From an uncultured Lachnospiraceae bacterium (GTDB lineage: Bacteria > Bacillota > Clostridia > Lachnospirales > Lachnospiraceae): 64,000 nucleotides of DNA. The stretch lies in the NCBI GenBank assembly GCA_910578115.1, contig CAJTPO010000019.1, forward strand, positions 1 through 64,000. The letters run 5' to 3'. Position 1 is the first letter of the stretch; every line of letters starts with the position of its first letter. Below the pieces are notes generated by a model, which saw nothing but the letters and a program-made list of their open reading frames with translations, was not told the origin of the DNA and made no database searches. Positions 8,765 to 18,367 of this stretch are shown one piece after another. The position numbers and the translations under genes were made by a program.

Positions 8765-8770
8765 TATAAT
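8765..8770 (+). promoter_or_regulatory. Candidate -10 of the carbamate kinase gene
   Basis: A consensus TATAAT lies 20 bp before the ATG, with no convincing -35 at 17 bp. Transcription would start about 7 nt after it, leaving a very short leader that still contains the GGAGG ribosome binding site. Imperfect direct repeats (AAGCATYTRAGAA) at 8710-8750 precede it. Confidence 0.35.
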
Positions 8771-8790
8771 ATAAAAAGCGGAGGAACACT

Positions 8791-9726
8791 ATGAACAGAA
8801 AGAAAGCCGTCGTTTCACTGGGACACGAGGCACTCGGATACACAACCCTGGAACAGCATGACGCCGTGAAAGTCACCGCCAGGGCACTGGCAGATCTGGT
8901 GGAAGCCGGGTATCAGCTTACCATCACCCACAGCAACGGCCCTCAGGTCAGCATGATCCACAAAGCCATGACCGAGCTGCGCCGGGTCTATATCGATTAC
9001 ACGCCTGCCCCGATGTGCGTCTGCTCCGCCATGAGTCAGGGATATGTGGGATATGACATCCAGAACGCCCTGCGCGCACAACTGCTTGGCCGGGGCATTT
9101 CCAGGCCCGTCAGCACGATTCTGACGCAGGTGACCGTAGATCCTTACGACGAGGCATTCTACGAGCCGACTAAAGTCATCGGCCGCTATATGTCCGCGGA
9201 GGATGCCGAGATTGAGATCAAGAAAGGGAATTATGTGGTAGAGAAGCCCGGTAAAGGATTCCGCCGTGTGGTAGCGGCCCCCAGGCCCATTGATATCGTG
9301 GAGATCGACGCCATCCGCACACTGGCCGATGCCGGACAGGTGGTGATCGCCTGCGGCGGCGGCGGTATTCCCGTCATCGAACAGAACCACGCCCTGCAGG
9401 GTGCTTCCGCAGTCATCGAGAAGGACGCCATTGCCGGCAAACTGGCTGGAGATCTGCAGGCAGACGAGCTGATCATCCTTACCAGCGTTCCCTGCGTCTA
9501 TCGGCATTTCGGCACACCGGAGCAGGAAGCTATATCCGCCATGACCGTGGCGCAGGCCAAAGAACTTATGGCCCTGAACCAGTTTGAAGCCGGCACCATG
9601 CTGCCGAAGATTGAGGCTGCCATCGCCTATCTGGAGAAGAATCCTGCCGGGCGTGTCCTGATCACTTCGCTCGACACGGTAGCCGAAACCCTGAAAGGAA
9701 AGAACGGCACGATCATTACACATTAA
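8791..9726 (+). CDS. arcC: Carbamate kinase, divergent subgroup
   Basis: This 311-residue amino-acid-kinase-fold enzyme would convert carbamoyl phosphate and ADP to ATP, CO2 and ammonia. It shows VVAAPRPIDIVEIDAIRTL (about 163-181), ACGGGGIPVI (189-198) and VIEKDAIAGKLAGDL (near 210-224), the landmark carbamate kinase blocks. The usual glycine-rich start LGGNAL reads LGHEAL, and HGNGPQVG reads HSNGPQVS, so it belongs to a divergent branch. GGAGG precedes the ATG. No arginine deiminase or ornithine carbamoyltransferase gene is in the window, so the source of carbamoyl phosphate is unknown. It converges with the MATE gene, ending 7 nt from it. Confidence 0.75.
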   Translation: MNRKKAVVSLGHEALGYTTLEQHDAVKVTARALADLVEAGYQLTITHSNGPQVSMIHKAMTELRRVYIDYTPAPMCVCSAMSQGYVGYDIQNALRAQLLGRGISRPVSTILTQVTVDPYDEAFYEPTKVIGRYMSAEDAEIEIKKGNYVVEKPGKGFRRVVAAPRPIDIVEIDAIRTLADAGQVVIACGGGGIPVIEQNHALQGASAVIEKDAIAGKLAGDLQADELIILTSVPCVYRHFGTPEQEAISAMTVAQAKELMALNQFEAGTMLPKIEAAIAYLEKNPAGRVLITSLDTVAETLKGKNGTIITH

Positions 9727-9733
9727 CACCACG

Positions 9734-11134
9734 CTAACCCTTAATCAGCTTTTTCTGACTCCACTTCCCTGACAGGTAGCGGATGAAAGAAATCACAAAG
9801 TTGGTGGTCCATCCCATGGGAACCGCAAACCAGACAGCCTCCACACCGATCACTTCGGCAAATCCAAAGGCAAAGGATACCCGGATGCCCAGATTGATCA
9901 GATTGGCAAGGGTGAAGACCACCACATCTCCCGCTCCCCGAAGCACACCGTCCGTAATGGCCTTCATCCCGATACAGACAAAGAAGAAGGCAATAAACGT
10001 CAAATAAGCATTTCCCGTTGCAAAAGCCGCCGCATCGCTTCCTTCCTCCAAAAAGGCATTGATGATCGGCCCATGGAAGATCGTAAGGATCAGACAGGTG
10101 AGCACCGCAAAAGCCGCCACCATCCGCACGCCTGCCAGATATCCCCTCCGCACTCTCTCCGGTTGTCCTGCACCCAGATTCTGAGCCGTAAAGGTGGAAA
10201 CCGCATTGCCCGTAGCGATCATGGGCACGATACAGATGGATTCGATCCGCATACCCGCCGTGTAACCCGCCAGCACCGAAGAACCAAAGCCGTTTACCAC
10301 GGACTGGACAAGAAGCATGCCGATGGAAACGATGGACTGCTGCACCATGGAAGGGATCGCAACCTTGATCATATTGCCAAGCATAGAGAAATCATACAGC
10401 TTTCTTTGCGCAGTGTCTGCATCTTCCGCTCTCCGCTCATCTGCGTCCGTCTCCATCATACCCGTCTCCTCCCTGTAGGTTCCAAGCAGCCGCAGCAGCA
10501 GACAGAAGGAGATCACGGCGGAAAGTCCCTGCGCGATCACCGTCGCTATGGCGACACCCGCCACGCCCAGATGAAAAACCCGCACCATCACAAGATCCAT
10601 CCCGATATTGAGCAGGGAAGAAAAGATGAGCAGATAAAGGGGCGTCCTGGAATTGCCAAGGGCATTGAATATGGACGACAGAATATTGTACATAAACAAA
10701 AAGGGAAGACCCAGGAAATAGATCTCCAGATAAAGCACGGCATCGGAAAGAATATTCTCCGGCGTGTTCAATCCAGACAGGATCGCCCTGTTCCCCAATA
10801 GCCCGATCGCACTTAACACCAGGCTGAGTATGAGAAAACTGATCAGCGCCGTGGAAACCGAGGTCTTCATTTTCCTGTAAATCCCCGCACCCAGATACTG
10901 GGAAGTGATCACACTGGCTCCGATCCCGCCGCCGATAGCGATCATGATAAACACCGTGGTCAACGAATAGGACGCCCCCACGGCCGCCAGGGCATCTTCC
11001 CCCACAAACTGCCCTACAATGATGGAATCCACCGTAGTGTAGAACTGTTGGAACAGATTACCCAGGATCATGGGCAGAGCAAAGAAGAACAGCGACCTGC
11101 CCGGTTTATCTGTAAGCATGTTGTATTTTTTCAT
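9734..11134 (-). CDS. MATE family efflux transporter
   Basis: A 466-residue integral membrane protein with about twelve hydrophobic segments in two MatE halves. The start KYNMLTDKPGRSLFFFALPMILGNLFQQFYTTVD is typical, with VDSIIVGQFVGEDALAAVG following. MATE pumps export drugs or metabolites using Na+ or H+ gradients. The start is MKKYNML at 11134, preceded by AAAGAGG; an upstream ATG at 11179 would reach into the intergenic gap. It follows the LspA-like gene by 31 nt and may share its transcript. A second MATE gene lies at 14709-16169. Confidence 0.85.
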   Translation of the reverse strand: MKKYNMLTDKPGRSLFFFALPMILGNLFQQFYTTVDSIIVGQFVGEDALAAVGASYSLTTVFIMIAIGGGIGASVITSQYLGAGIYRKMKTSVSTALISFLILSLVLSAIGLLGNRAILSGLNTPENILSDAVLYLEIYFLGLPFLFMYNILSSIFNALGNSRTPLYLLIFSSLLNIGMDLVMVRVFHLGVAGVAIATVIAQGLSAVISFCLLLRLLGTYREETGMMETDADERRAEDADTAQRKLYDFSMLGNMIKVAIPSMVQQSIVSIGMLLVQSVVNGFGSSVLAGYTAGMRIESICIVPMIATGNAVSTFTAQNLGAGQPERVRRGYLAGVRMVAAFAVLTCLILTIFHGPIINAFLEEGSDAAAFATGNAYLTFIAFFFVCIGMKAITDGVLRGAGDVVVFTLANLINLGIRVSFAFGFAEVIGVEAVWFAVPMGWTTNFVISFIRYLSGKWSQKKLIKG

Positions 11135-11165
11135 TCTGCGTACCTCTTTGTTTCTCTCAGAACAA

Positions 11166-11627
11166 CTATTGATCTCCACTCCCCAACACCATCAAGAGCG
11201 CCCCGATCATAATACAGAAATCGGAAATATTGAACACCACATTCCTGATCTTCTCGTTCTTTACTGGAAAACTCACATAATCCACCACATATTTCCGAAC
11301 CAGGCGGTCATAGGTATTGCTGTAAGCCCCACCCAGCAGAAGGGCCAGCCCGGCCTTCAGCATTTTACTGCCCTTACAGGAAAAGGTCAGCACAAAAAGC
11401 ACCGTCAGCCCCAGCGTCAAAGCCACCGAGAGCGCCGCCACCAGGCTGCTCCTTCCAGCACCTGCATCCAGCATGGCTCCCTTATTATGGTACCTGCGGA
11501 TCAGAATCCGGCCCCCGCAGACTGCCGTCTCCGCTCCTTCCTTTCTCGACTGCTCGATATGATTCTTGATCCATAAGTCAAGCAGAAAGATTGCCATTGC
11601 CATCAATGAAAACCCTAAAATTGCCAT
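11166..11627 (-). CDS. Signal peptidase II (LspA)-like protein
   Basis: A 153-residue membrane protein with about four hydrophobic segments. LspA removes signal peptides from prolipoproteins after lipidation. The motifs fit: YHNKGAML (NxGAxF-like, about 46-53), GGAYSNTYDRLVRKYVVDY (98-116) with the first catalytic Asp, and FNISDFCI (about 131-138) with the second. GGAG precedes the ATG. The FxP and loop spacing are looser than housekeeping LspA, and the location between an SGNH gene and a MATE gene is unusual. It may be a paralog with a dedicated substrate. Confidence 0.7.
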   Translation of the reverse strand: MAILGFSLMAMAIFLLDLWIKNHIEQSRKEGAETAVCGGRILIRRYHNKGAMLDAGAGRSSLVAALSVALTLGLTVLFVLTFSCKGSKMLKAGLALLLGGAYSNTYDRLVRKYVVDYVSFPVKNEKIRNVVFNISDFCIMIGALLMVLGSGDQ

Positions 11628-11668
11628 AAGCCTGATTTCTCCTTCCTACAAAATCCCCTATTCAGGCA

Positions 11669-13122
11669 TTATTCCCGATATACCCGATGCATATCATAAA
11701 ATTCGCCCACATATACAACACTATGATCCAGGTCATTGACTACAGCTATCGAGACCGTAGGCAGCTGATTCCCTTCCCCAAAAGCCAGCAGATTCTTCTC
11801 CGCCTCTCCGATACGAAGTTCTCTGCCCTCCGCTCCCTCTGACATGTAGCATACTCTGCCGAACGAAGTCTCGTCTCCACTTCCAGATCTGTTCTTCCTG
11901 TCTGTTCAACAATTTCACCGTTTACACGATCAAGCAATAACAGATAGGATTCTCCTTCCCGGATTGCCTCTTCCAACTTCGAAAGTTCCTGCCCACAGAC
12001 AAGATTCCTGATCAGTCTTTCATAGAAGCCGTCACTGTTCCATATACCTGCATGATCATCTACGTAAATGCAATAACTTAAATTGGGATCTGTCAATGCA
12101 ATAAGGCAATTTTGTAAAGTTTCCAGATTGCTGATACGCTGTATCTTATAGGCCATGTATTCCCGATAGTCTTCATCCCATTGCTCCGCCAGCTTATCTT
12201 TTCTGTGATCTGCAATATCATAATATTGCTGAATGTAATTTCCCAGATATCTCGTTATTCTTTCTGCCCCTGACAGATTGAGATGCGCCGATTCATCGGC
12301 ATAGTCTGTGTCCCGGTCTATCACATTCAAATCCAAAAAGTTAATATAGCCAACATCATACTGCCTGGCTATCTCTTCCACATATCCGGCCGAGATCCAG
12401 TCCTTCTCGGATGCCTCAAACGGCAGATACGTCAGTAACACTTCTATTTTGCGCTTCCTGCATTCCTCCAATATTTTCCGAAGATAAACCGTCCCCGTCG
12501 AATCTATTGTCCGTTTCTCAATCCTGTCTGCATCTGTTGAATCGGACCGCTCCACCCTGACTACCGTATTTTTCAGTTCAGCTCCCTTTTCATAACCCGT
12601 TACAGGCACAAAATCATCTGCACCGACATCCCACCATCTGGAATGATATAAGGAAAAATTCCATAGATATTCTACTCTCTCATCTGCCGTATCGTAAAGG
12701 TCCCATATCGCTTTTACTTTATTCGCGCTGAGCGGCAGGCTGTCAAAAGATATATGCGCAAAGCTTTTACTGTCTTTACCATCTGCTTCCAATCTATAAC
12801 AATCCATGACCACTAAACCGGGATGCGCATAATCCAAAGCATTCATCATCACCCAGTAAGATGTCGGTATACTGTGAGCATGCCCTGATAAATTATAGGA
12901 AGTAATGCCATACTCTTTCCACAGCTCCATCGGAAAAACTCCGTTGATCACATGACTGGTTCCCAGAAACAAAACGTCAAGATCTTCACTCTGTTCCATA
13001 AAATCGCCGTTTTTTTGATAAGCGCTTTTTCGCTCTACAAGTCCTGAAATTCTCACCAGTATCAACACCAGCAAAACACCGGTGGTCATGCCCCAAAACA
13101 CTCGTCTAATCATTTTTCGCAC
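11669..13122 (-). pseudogene. SGNH/AlgX-like acyl-transfer partner, C-terminus frameshifted
   Basis: The protein has an N-terminal membrane anchor (about residues 9-27) and an extracytoplasmic SGNH-hydrolase-like domain. FLGTSHVINGVFPMELW (about 52-68) carries the GxSH-type block, and DESAHLNLSGAERI (near 275-288) the DxxH block. Such proteins pair with MBOAT acyltransferases to O-acylate glycans, and an MBOAT gene lies 83 nt upstream. The open frame from 13122 ends at 11746 in an arginine-rich tail. Between about 11870 and 11912 the sense moves to another frame that continues NQLPTVSIAVVNDLDHSVVY to a stop at 11669, a much more protein-like end. One base seems to be missing. Whether this is real or an assembly error is open. 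Confidence 0.65.
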
Positions 13123-13205
13123 TGTTTCTCTGCCTTTCTCGTTCCGTTCACAGCTGCCCGTATCTTAACCGCAGGCGGTTTCCATGCATGGATCTTTTCG
13201 CCTTC

Positions 13206-14708
13206 TCAAAACTGGAAATAGATAAACCCGGACGCATCATACTCTACTCCCCAGATACCAAACAAAAGAAGCCCCATCACTGCCACAACGACTACCAGAC
13301 ACTGCGCCCAGTAATCCTGCAGTACAAGTATCTCACGAATCTTAATCCCCCGCCGTTTGTACCAATCCGCACACAGAACAAGCACGATACACAACAGCAT
13401 CAAATGAAAATTTTTACGCTCCAGTCCACATGTATAAAGTGACCCGTCAAGCAGGATCCACACATTGTGTACTGTAACCATTTTCCAGATAATCCTCAAC
13501 GCTTCCCGCACGGAAGAGGCCCGGAAAAAGATCCAGGCAAAGTCCACCAGCAAAAATGTTGTAACCATTTTAAGCAGCTTATGGCTTATACTCTGCGTCC
13601 GGATCTCAAGAATCCGGGCAAACCATTTTCGGACAGGCATAAAGAGATCCCCTGCCACCTGATAGGATCCGTTCAGCAATCCCCACACAACATAACTCCA
13701 ATCCGCTCCATGCCAGAGTCCGCTTACCCCAAACGTCACCAAAATATTCAGATATTTTCTTATCCTTCCCCTGCGGTTACCGCCAAGTGGAATATACAGA
13801 TAATCCCGAAACCACCCTGAAAGTGAAATATGCCATCTTCGCCAGAACTCCGACACCGACATGGCAAAATAGGGCGCATTGAAGTTCTCCATCAACTGAA
13901 TTCCCAGAATCCTGGCCGTACCTATTGCAATAATGGAATAACCTGCAAAATCACAATAAATCTGCACGGCAAACAACATAGTTGCCACGACCAGAAAGCA
14001 GCCAGAATAAGTATCAATATCCCCATATACGGTATCCACAAATATTGCAATTCTGTCTGACAATACCACCTTAAGCCAATAACCCCATAAGATTAACAAG
14101 GTGCCTTCCTTCCATTTTGCAAAGGAAATCTTATCCGGCAAAGCCGATAATTGCTTCAATAAATTCCCGCTTCTTTCAATCGGTCCCGCCACAAGCTGCG
14201 GAAAAAAGGAAAGAAAAAGAGCATATTGAAAGAAATCTTTCTCCGCATGGATCTCACCCCTGTAGACATCAATTACATATCCCAATGCCTGAAACGTATA
14301 AAAAGATATACCCACCGGAAGCAGCAAATCAAAAGCCGGTACGTGCAGGCTTATGGAAAACCGTCCACACAGACTGTTCAAAATCTCCACTCCGAAATTC
14401 AAATATTTAAACAGGAAAAGCACCAGAAGATTCAAGACTATCCCTACAGTCAGCCACATCCTTTTATCAAAAACTGCTCGTTCCTCTGAGTCTTTCTTCC
14501 CCTTCTGAGTTCTTTCAATGAGAATCCCGGTTATGTAAGTCACAATTGTGCTAAACAGGATCAATACTATATACCCTGCATTCCAGCACATATAGAAAAA
14601 ATAGCTGGCGGCCAGCAGCCAATAGCTTTTTACTCTTCTGGGTACCAAATAATATATGCTTATCACAATCGGTAAAAAAATCAAAAACTGCGCAGAATTA
14701 AAAAGCAT
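13206..14708 (-). CDS. MBOAT family O-acyltransferase (AlgI/DltB-like)
   Basis: A 500-residue membrane protein with about ten to twelve hydrophobic segments. It has the family core FWRRWHISLSGWFRDYLYIP (about 287-306) and the histidine motif GLWHGADWSYVVWG (about 330-343), whose His is the proposed catalytic residue. MBOAT proteins pass acetyl or other acyl groups across the membrane to a partner that modifies a surface glycan. The SGNH protein just downstream is that likely partner. The ATG follows the MATE stop codon directly (TAAATG), with GGAGG inside the MATE coding end, so translation is probably coupled. The acceptor glycan is unknown. Confidence 0.85.
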   Translation of the reverse strand: MLFNSAQFLIFLPIVISIYYLVPRRVKSYWLLAASYFFYMCWNAGYIVLILFSTIVTYITGILIERTQKGKKDSEERAVFDKRMWLTVGIVLNLLVLFLFKYLNFGVEILNSLCGRFSISLHVPAFDLLLPVGISFYTFQALGYVIDVYRGEIHAEKDFFQYALFLSFFPQLVAGPIERSGNLLKQLSALPDKISFAKWKEGTLLILWGYWLKVVLSDRIAIFVDTVYGDIDTYSGCFLVVATMLFAVQIYCDFAGYSIIAIGTARILGIQLMENFNAPYFAMSVSEFWRRWHISLSGWFRDYLYIPLGGNRRGRIRKYLNILVTFGVSGLWHGADWSYVVWGLLNGSYQVAGDLFMPVRKWFARILEIRTQSISHKLLKMVTTFLLVDFAWIFFRASSVREALRIIWKMVTVHNVWILLDGSLYTCGLERKNFHLMLLCIVLVLCADWYKRRGIKIREILVLQDYWAQCLVVVVAVMGLLLFGIWGVEYDASGFIYFQF

Positions 14709-16169
14709 TTACCGATCCTCCTTAACACTGCCGGTCCCACTCCCCCAGTTCAGCTTCAGCAGCACAATCAGCAATAATACCGAACTCAGCGTCCAGGTCA
14801 GCGGATACGCCCAGGAAATGGTCTTAAACACAGGATACACCTGCACCGCCAGCGTCACATACACGATCCGCACGCCGCACCAGAACAGCAGCATCGTGAT
14901 CATCGGCACGAATGCCTTGCCGCACCCGCGCATAATACCGGCCACGCAGTGAGAGAATGCCAGCAGGAAAAAGAACGGAGCCACCGTCCTGGCGTGAATA
15001 ACGCCAAATTCCACCGCATCCTGCGAATTTACGAAGAACCGCAGTGCATAAGGCGCCCACAGGTAGATCACCACCCCCACCAGCTCCGCCAGCACCATAC
15101 CCGACAAAACGCCGAAAGCCGCTCCCCTTTTCGCCCGGTCCTGCTTCCCCGCTCCCAGATTCTGGCTGATAAACGTGGGCAGCACCATGGACACACTCAT
15201 GATCGGCAGGAACACAAATCCCTCGATCTTGGCATAAGCCCCATGTCCCGAGATCGCGTAGGCCCCGAAAGCATTGATATTACTCTGAATCACGATATTG
15301 CCGATGCTGATCACCGAATTCTGGATCCCGGTGGGCAGCCCCTGCCCGATGGCCTGCAGCAGAATATCTTTATGGAAAAGCGACTCACCTCCATAGACCG
15401 CCCCCTTCCGCGGGTGCAGGGATCCAAACAGCCTCTTCAGATCCAGACGCACGGTCTCGTCCTCCTCCCGGCACATCCGTACCAGACACAACACCACACT
15501 CAGCCCCTGAGCGATCACCGTGGCCACCGCCGCGCCGCCCGCTCCCCAGTGGAATCCCGCCACAAAAAGCAGATCCAGCGCCACATTCACCAGCGAGGAG
15601 AAGATCAGATAATACAGCGGGTGCAGACTGTCCCCCAGCGCCTGCATGATAGACATACAGATGTTGTAAAGGATCACCGTAGACACCCCAGCAAAATAAA
15701 TGCGAAAATACAGCAGCGAATGGGGCATCACCTCCGCCGGCGTTTTCATCCACGTAAGCAGCGTGGGGATAAAGAGCAGGCCCACCACCGTAGCCAGCAC
15801 GGAAGATATCACGCCGAACAGGAAGTTGGAATGGATCGCCTTCTGCACGCTTTTATAATCCTTCGCCCCATAGTAGCGCGAGATGATGACCCCGCCGCCC
15901 ACTGCGATGCCATTAAAGAATCCGATGATCAGAAACGTCAGGCTGCCCCCGGAGCTGACCGCCGCGAAATTATTATTGTCCGCAAAGTTGCCCACGACCC
16001 AGGCATCCGCCATATTGTAAAACTGCTGCAGCAGCTGTCCGAGAAAAAGCGGTATCGCAAACTGTATGATCTTCTTTACGATAGCCCCTTCCGTCAGGTC
16101 TATGCTCTGCGCATGGCCTCCCTGTCGATGATGCATGTGAAGTAGTTTTCCCGTTTTTCCGTCTTTCAT
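14709..16169 (-). CDS. MATE family transporter
   Basis: A 486-residue protein with about twelve membrane segments in two MatE domains (IVKKIIQFAIPLFLGQLLQQ, then NMADAWVVGNFADNNNFAAV). The start is MKDGKTGKLL at 16169, because GGAGG lies 5 nt upstream. Longer starts up to 16247 add residues without a good ribosome binding site. It directly abuts and probably is translationally coupled to the MBOAT gene, and lies downstream of the IclR gene. The MATE/MOP superfamily also contains lipid and polysaccharide flippases, so a role with the acyltransferase pair is possible. A plain drug pump is equally possible. Confidence 0.8.
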   Translation of the reverse strand: MKDGKTGKLLHMHHRQGGHAQSIDLTEGAIVKKIIQFAIPLFLGQLLQQFYNMADAWVVGNFADNNNFAAVSSGGSLTFLIIGFFNGIAVGGGVIISRYYGAKDYKSVQKAIHSNFLFGVISSVLATVVGLLFIPTLLTWMKTPAEVMPHSLLYFRIYFAGVSTVILYNICMSIMQALGDSLHPLYYLIFSSLVNVALDLLFVAGFHWGAGGAAVATVIAQGLSVVLCLVRMCREEDETVRLDLKRLFGSLHPRKGAVYGGESLFHKDILLQAIGQGLPTGIQNSVISIGNIVIQSNINAFGAYAISGHGAYAKIEGFVFLPIMSVSMVLPTFISQNLGAGKQDRAKRGAAFGVLSGMVLAELVGVVIYLWAPYALRFFVNSQDAVEFGVIHARTVAPFFFLLAFSHCVAGIMRGCGKAFVPMITMLLFWCGVRIVYVTLAVQVYPVFKTISWAYPLTWTLSSVLLLIVLLKLNWGSGTGSVKEDR

Positions 16170-16281
16170 CTGTTCCTCCATTCCGAAGCGCTTTGCCATT
16201 CTTTCCAAAAACATAACAAAATCAGGAAAACAATATAAACCTGTCATTTTCCTGATTTATGATTATAGTACGATCTTATGC

Positions 16282-17070
16282 TTACCCTTTCTTGCCCAGC
16301 CGCTTCGATATCTCACCTACCACTTCAAAGAGATAGGGGATCTTTTCCCGGATGCTTTCGGATGTCATCCTTGACGTAGGCCCGCTGACACTTAGTCCGG
16401 CCACCATCTTACCGGTATAGTCCCTGATCGGGACAGCGATACAGCGTATCCCCATCTCACACTCTTCATTGTCGATGGCATACCCGCATTCCCGAATCCT
16501 GTCAAGCTGCTCCAGCATTTGCTCCAATGTTACGATCGTATTTTCCGTATATTTGGCAAACCCTTTCTCCTCGTATAAATTCTCCAGCTGCTCTCTTGTA
16601 TGTCCCAGCATAAACAGCTTGCCCACGCCTGTACAGTGCAGCGGTGCAACTTTACCGATCCGCTGCGTGATGCTCAAGGCCCTCCATGCGCACTGGACTA
16701 CTTCAAGATACACTACGGCCATATTCTCCTCTATGGACAGGTTGACGGTCTCCCCCAGATTCTGCGATATGTTTTTCATATACGGCAAACAGATATTGCG
16801 GATGTCGGTATGTATCTTTATATTGTCTGCGATCTCACAGAACTTATATGTCAGCGAATATCTTCCCGTATCGTCCTGCACTGCAAAGCCCTTTTTCTCC
16901 AAAGCCGCCAGAAAACGCAGCGTAGTGCTCGCGTTCATGGATACCAGTGCCGCAATCTCCTGTAATTTCACGGAATCCTGCTGCATGGAAAGCGCTTCGA
17001 TCAGCGTAAGTAATTTCTCGGAAGACTGATTTGCCTCTGTCAGTTTATTTACCTGTTTAATATTTGCCAA
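16282..17070 (-). CDS. IclR family transcriptional regulator
   Basis: A 262-residue regulator with an N-terminal winged helix (LLTLIEALSM, LQEIAALVSMNASTTLRFL, KKGFAVQDDTGRYSLTY, about residues 20-80). A C-terminal GAF-like effector domain follows (SITQRIGKVAPLHCTGVGKL, MGIRCIAVPIRDYTGKMV, GLSVSGP). A TTG start at 17070 is preferred because AGAGGTGG lies 5 nt upstream; a GTG at 17079 overlaps that site. It follows the terminator of the hydroxyacid dehydrogenase operon and is a candidate controller of that catabolic locus, although the operon could instead be regulated from elsewhere. Confidence 0.85.
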   Translation of the reverse strand: MANIKQVNKLTEANQSSEKLLTLIEALSMQQDSVKLQEIAALVSMNASTTLRFLAALEKKGFAVQDDTGRYSLTYKFCEIADNIKIHTDIRNICLPYMKNISQNLGETVNLSIEENMAVVYLEVVQCAWRALSITQRIGKVAPLHCTGVGKLFMLGHTREQLENLYEEKGFAKYTENTIVTLEQMLEQLDRIRECGYAIDNEECEMGIRCIAVPIRDYTGKMVAGLSVSGPTSRMTSESIREKIPYLFEVVGEISKRLGKKG

Positions 17071-17276
17071 TGGAGCCACCTCTCACGAATGCTGTCCAGG
17101 CATCCATATTCTGCCTGTAAATTATTTCTGCAACAATTAATTATCTGCCGCCATGATAGAAACCATTATGATTACTTTATCATGTTTTCTCATACTCAAC
17201 AACTTTATATTTAATTTTTTCGTTTATTCTACACCAAAATACACGTTCCGCATCCCGCCCGGCAGAAACAGGACAG

Positions 17277-17311
17277 CAAAACAGCAGGGACTCCTCAGAA
17301 TCTCTGCTGCC
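17277..17311 (-). terminator. Terminator after the hydroxyacid dehydrogenase gene
   Basis: On the minus strand a stem of GGCAGCAGAGA pairing with TCCCTGCTG (17282-17311, about 9 bp) is followed by TTTTG. It lies 50 nt after the dehydrogenase stop and upstream of the IclR gene, so it probably separates the catabolic operon from IclR. Confidence 0.6.
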
Positions 17312-17320
17312 AGCAAACAA

Positions 17321-17350
17321 TAGTAAACGAAATTTCTAATGTTGTTTACT
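17321..17350. repeat. Palindromic repeat, copy B (shortened)
   Basis: AGTAAAC (17322-17328) and GTTTACT (17344-17350) bracket AATTTCTAAT-type centre sequence. In reverse complement it matches copy A at 576-617 but lacks the 7 nt GTTATGT. It lies between a gene end and its terminator. Confidence 0.65.
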
Positions 17351-17361
17351 GAGGGTTATAT

Positions 17362-18315
17362 TCAATTGACGACATTAACCGGTTTCCCTTCCGTGAATGC
17401 CTTCAAATTTGAAACTGCAATGTCCATCAGCCTCTGCCGGCTTTCTTTCGGAGCCCAGGCGATATGCGGCGTGAGAATACTGTTATAACATCCCAGTAAG
17501 GGATTGTCGGGCAGGATGGGTTCCGTGGATACCACGTCACAGGCTGCCGCATATACCTTCTTCTCCCGCAGGGCTTTCGCCAGATCGTCCTCTCGGATCA
17601 GCGGCCCGCGGCTGGTATTGATCAGGATTACACCATCCTTCATCCTGGCAATATTCTCCGCGTTGATGATCCCTTCCGTCTCCGGAAAGAGCGGACAGTG
17701 CAGGGAGATCACATCCGATCCCGCCAGCAGTTCGTCCAACGAAACATAGCGGGCTGTTTTCTTTCCTTCCTCATTCGGAAACTGATCATAAGCCAGCACC
17801 TCCATCCCGAACGCCAGCGCCAGTTTTCCTACTGCCTGCCCGATACGTCCAAACCCAATGATTCCCATTGTTTTACCGGACAATTCCATGAGCGGGTATT
17901 TCCAGAAACACCAGTCGCTGTTATTCGACCATTCTCCCCGCTTCACCGCATCCGAATGTTCCGCAACATGATGGCAGATCTCCAAAAGCAGAGCGAACAC
18001 CATCTGTGCTACCGCCGTTGTGCCATAGGTCGGGATATTGCAGACCGGGACACCATGTTCTCCTGCCGCTTTCACATCCACTACATTGTAGCCGGTGGCA
18101 AGTACGCCTACATACTTGATCTTGTCACACTTTTCAAATACTTCTCTGCCCAGCGGTGTTTTGTTCACGATGACAGCTTCCGCGTCCCCGATCCGCTCCA
18201 CCACATCCTCTCCGGATGTCCTGTCATATACTGTCAGTTCCCCCAGTTCTTCAAATCCACTCCAGCTTAAATCTCCCGGATTCTCCGTATAACCGTCTAA
18301 TACTACTATTTTCAA
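17362..18315 (-). CDS. D-2-hydroxyacid dehydrogenase, glycerate dehydrogenase-like
   Basis: A 317-residue NAD(P)-dependent enzyme that would interconvert a 2-keto acid (such as hydroxypyruvate or glyoxylate) and a D-2-hydroxy acid. The Rossmann motif GIIGFGRIGQAVG (near 147-159 of the TTG-start protein), catalytic Arg in INTSRGPLI, Glu in STEPILPDNP and His in ILTPHIAWAP are present. The TTG at 18315 follows GGAGG by 5 nt and is preferred; an ATG at 18327 lies before that site. It is the last gene of the operon with the TIM-barrel isomerase and the ThDP enzyme, which points to hydroxypyruvate or tartronate-semialdehyde-type intermediates. Its exact substrate is not determined. Confidence 0.8.
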   Translation of the reverse strand: MKIVVLDGYTENPGDLSWSGFEELGELTVYDRTSGEDVVERIGDAEAVIVNKTPLGREVFEKCDKIKYVGVLATGYNVVDVKAAGEHGVPVCNIPTYGTTAVAQMVFALLLEICHHVAEHSDAVKRGEWSNNSDWCFWKYPLMELSGKTMGIIGFGRIGQAVGKLALAFGMEVLAYDQFPNEEGKKTARYVSLDELLAGSDVISLHCPLFPETEGIINAENIARMKDGVILINTSRGPLIREDDLAKALREKKVYAAACDVVSTEPILPDNPLLGCYNSILTPHIAWAPKESRQRLMDIAVSNLKAFTEGKPVNVVN

Positions 18316-18367
18316 TTTATCCTCCATTCCGAAACGGTTTCCGACCAGTTTCTATTCCACCATGTCC

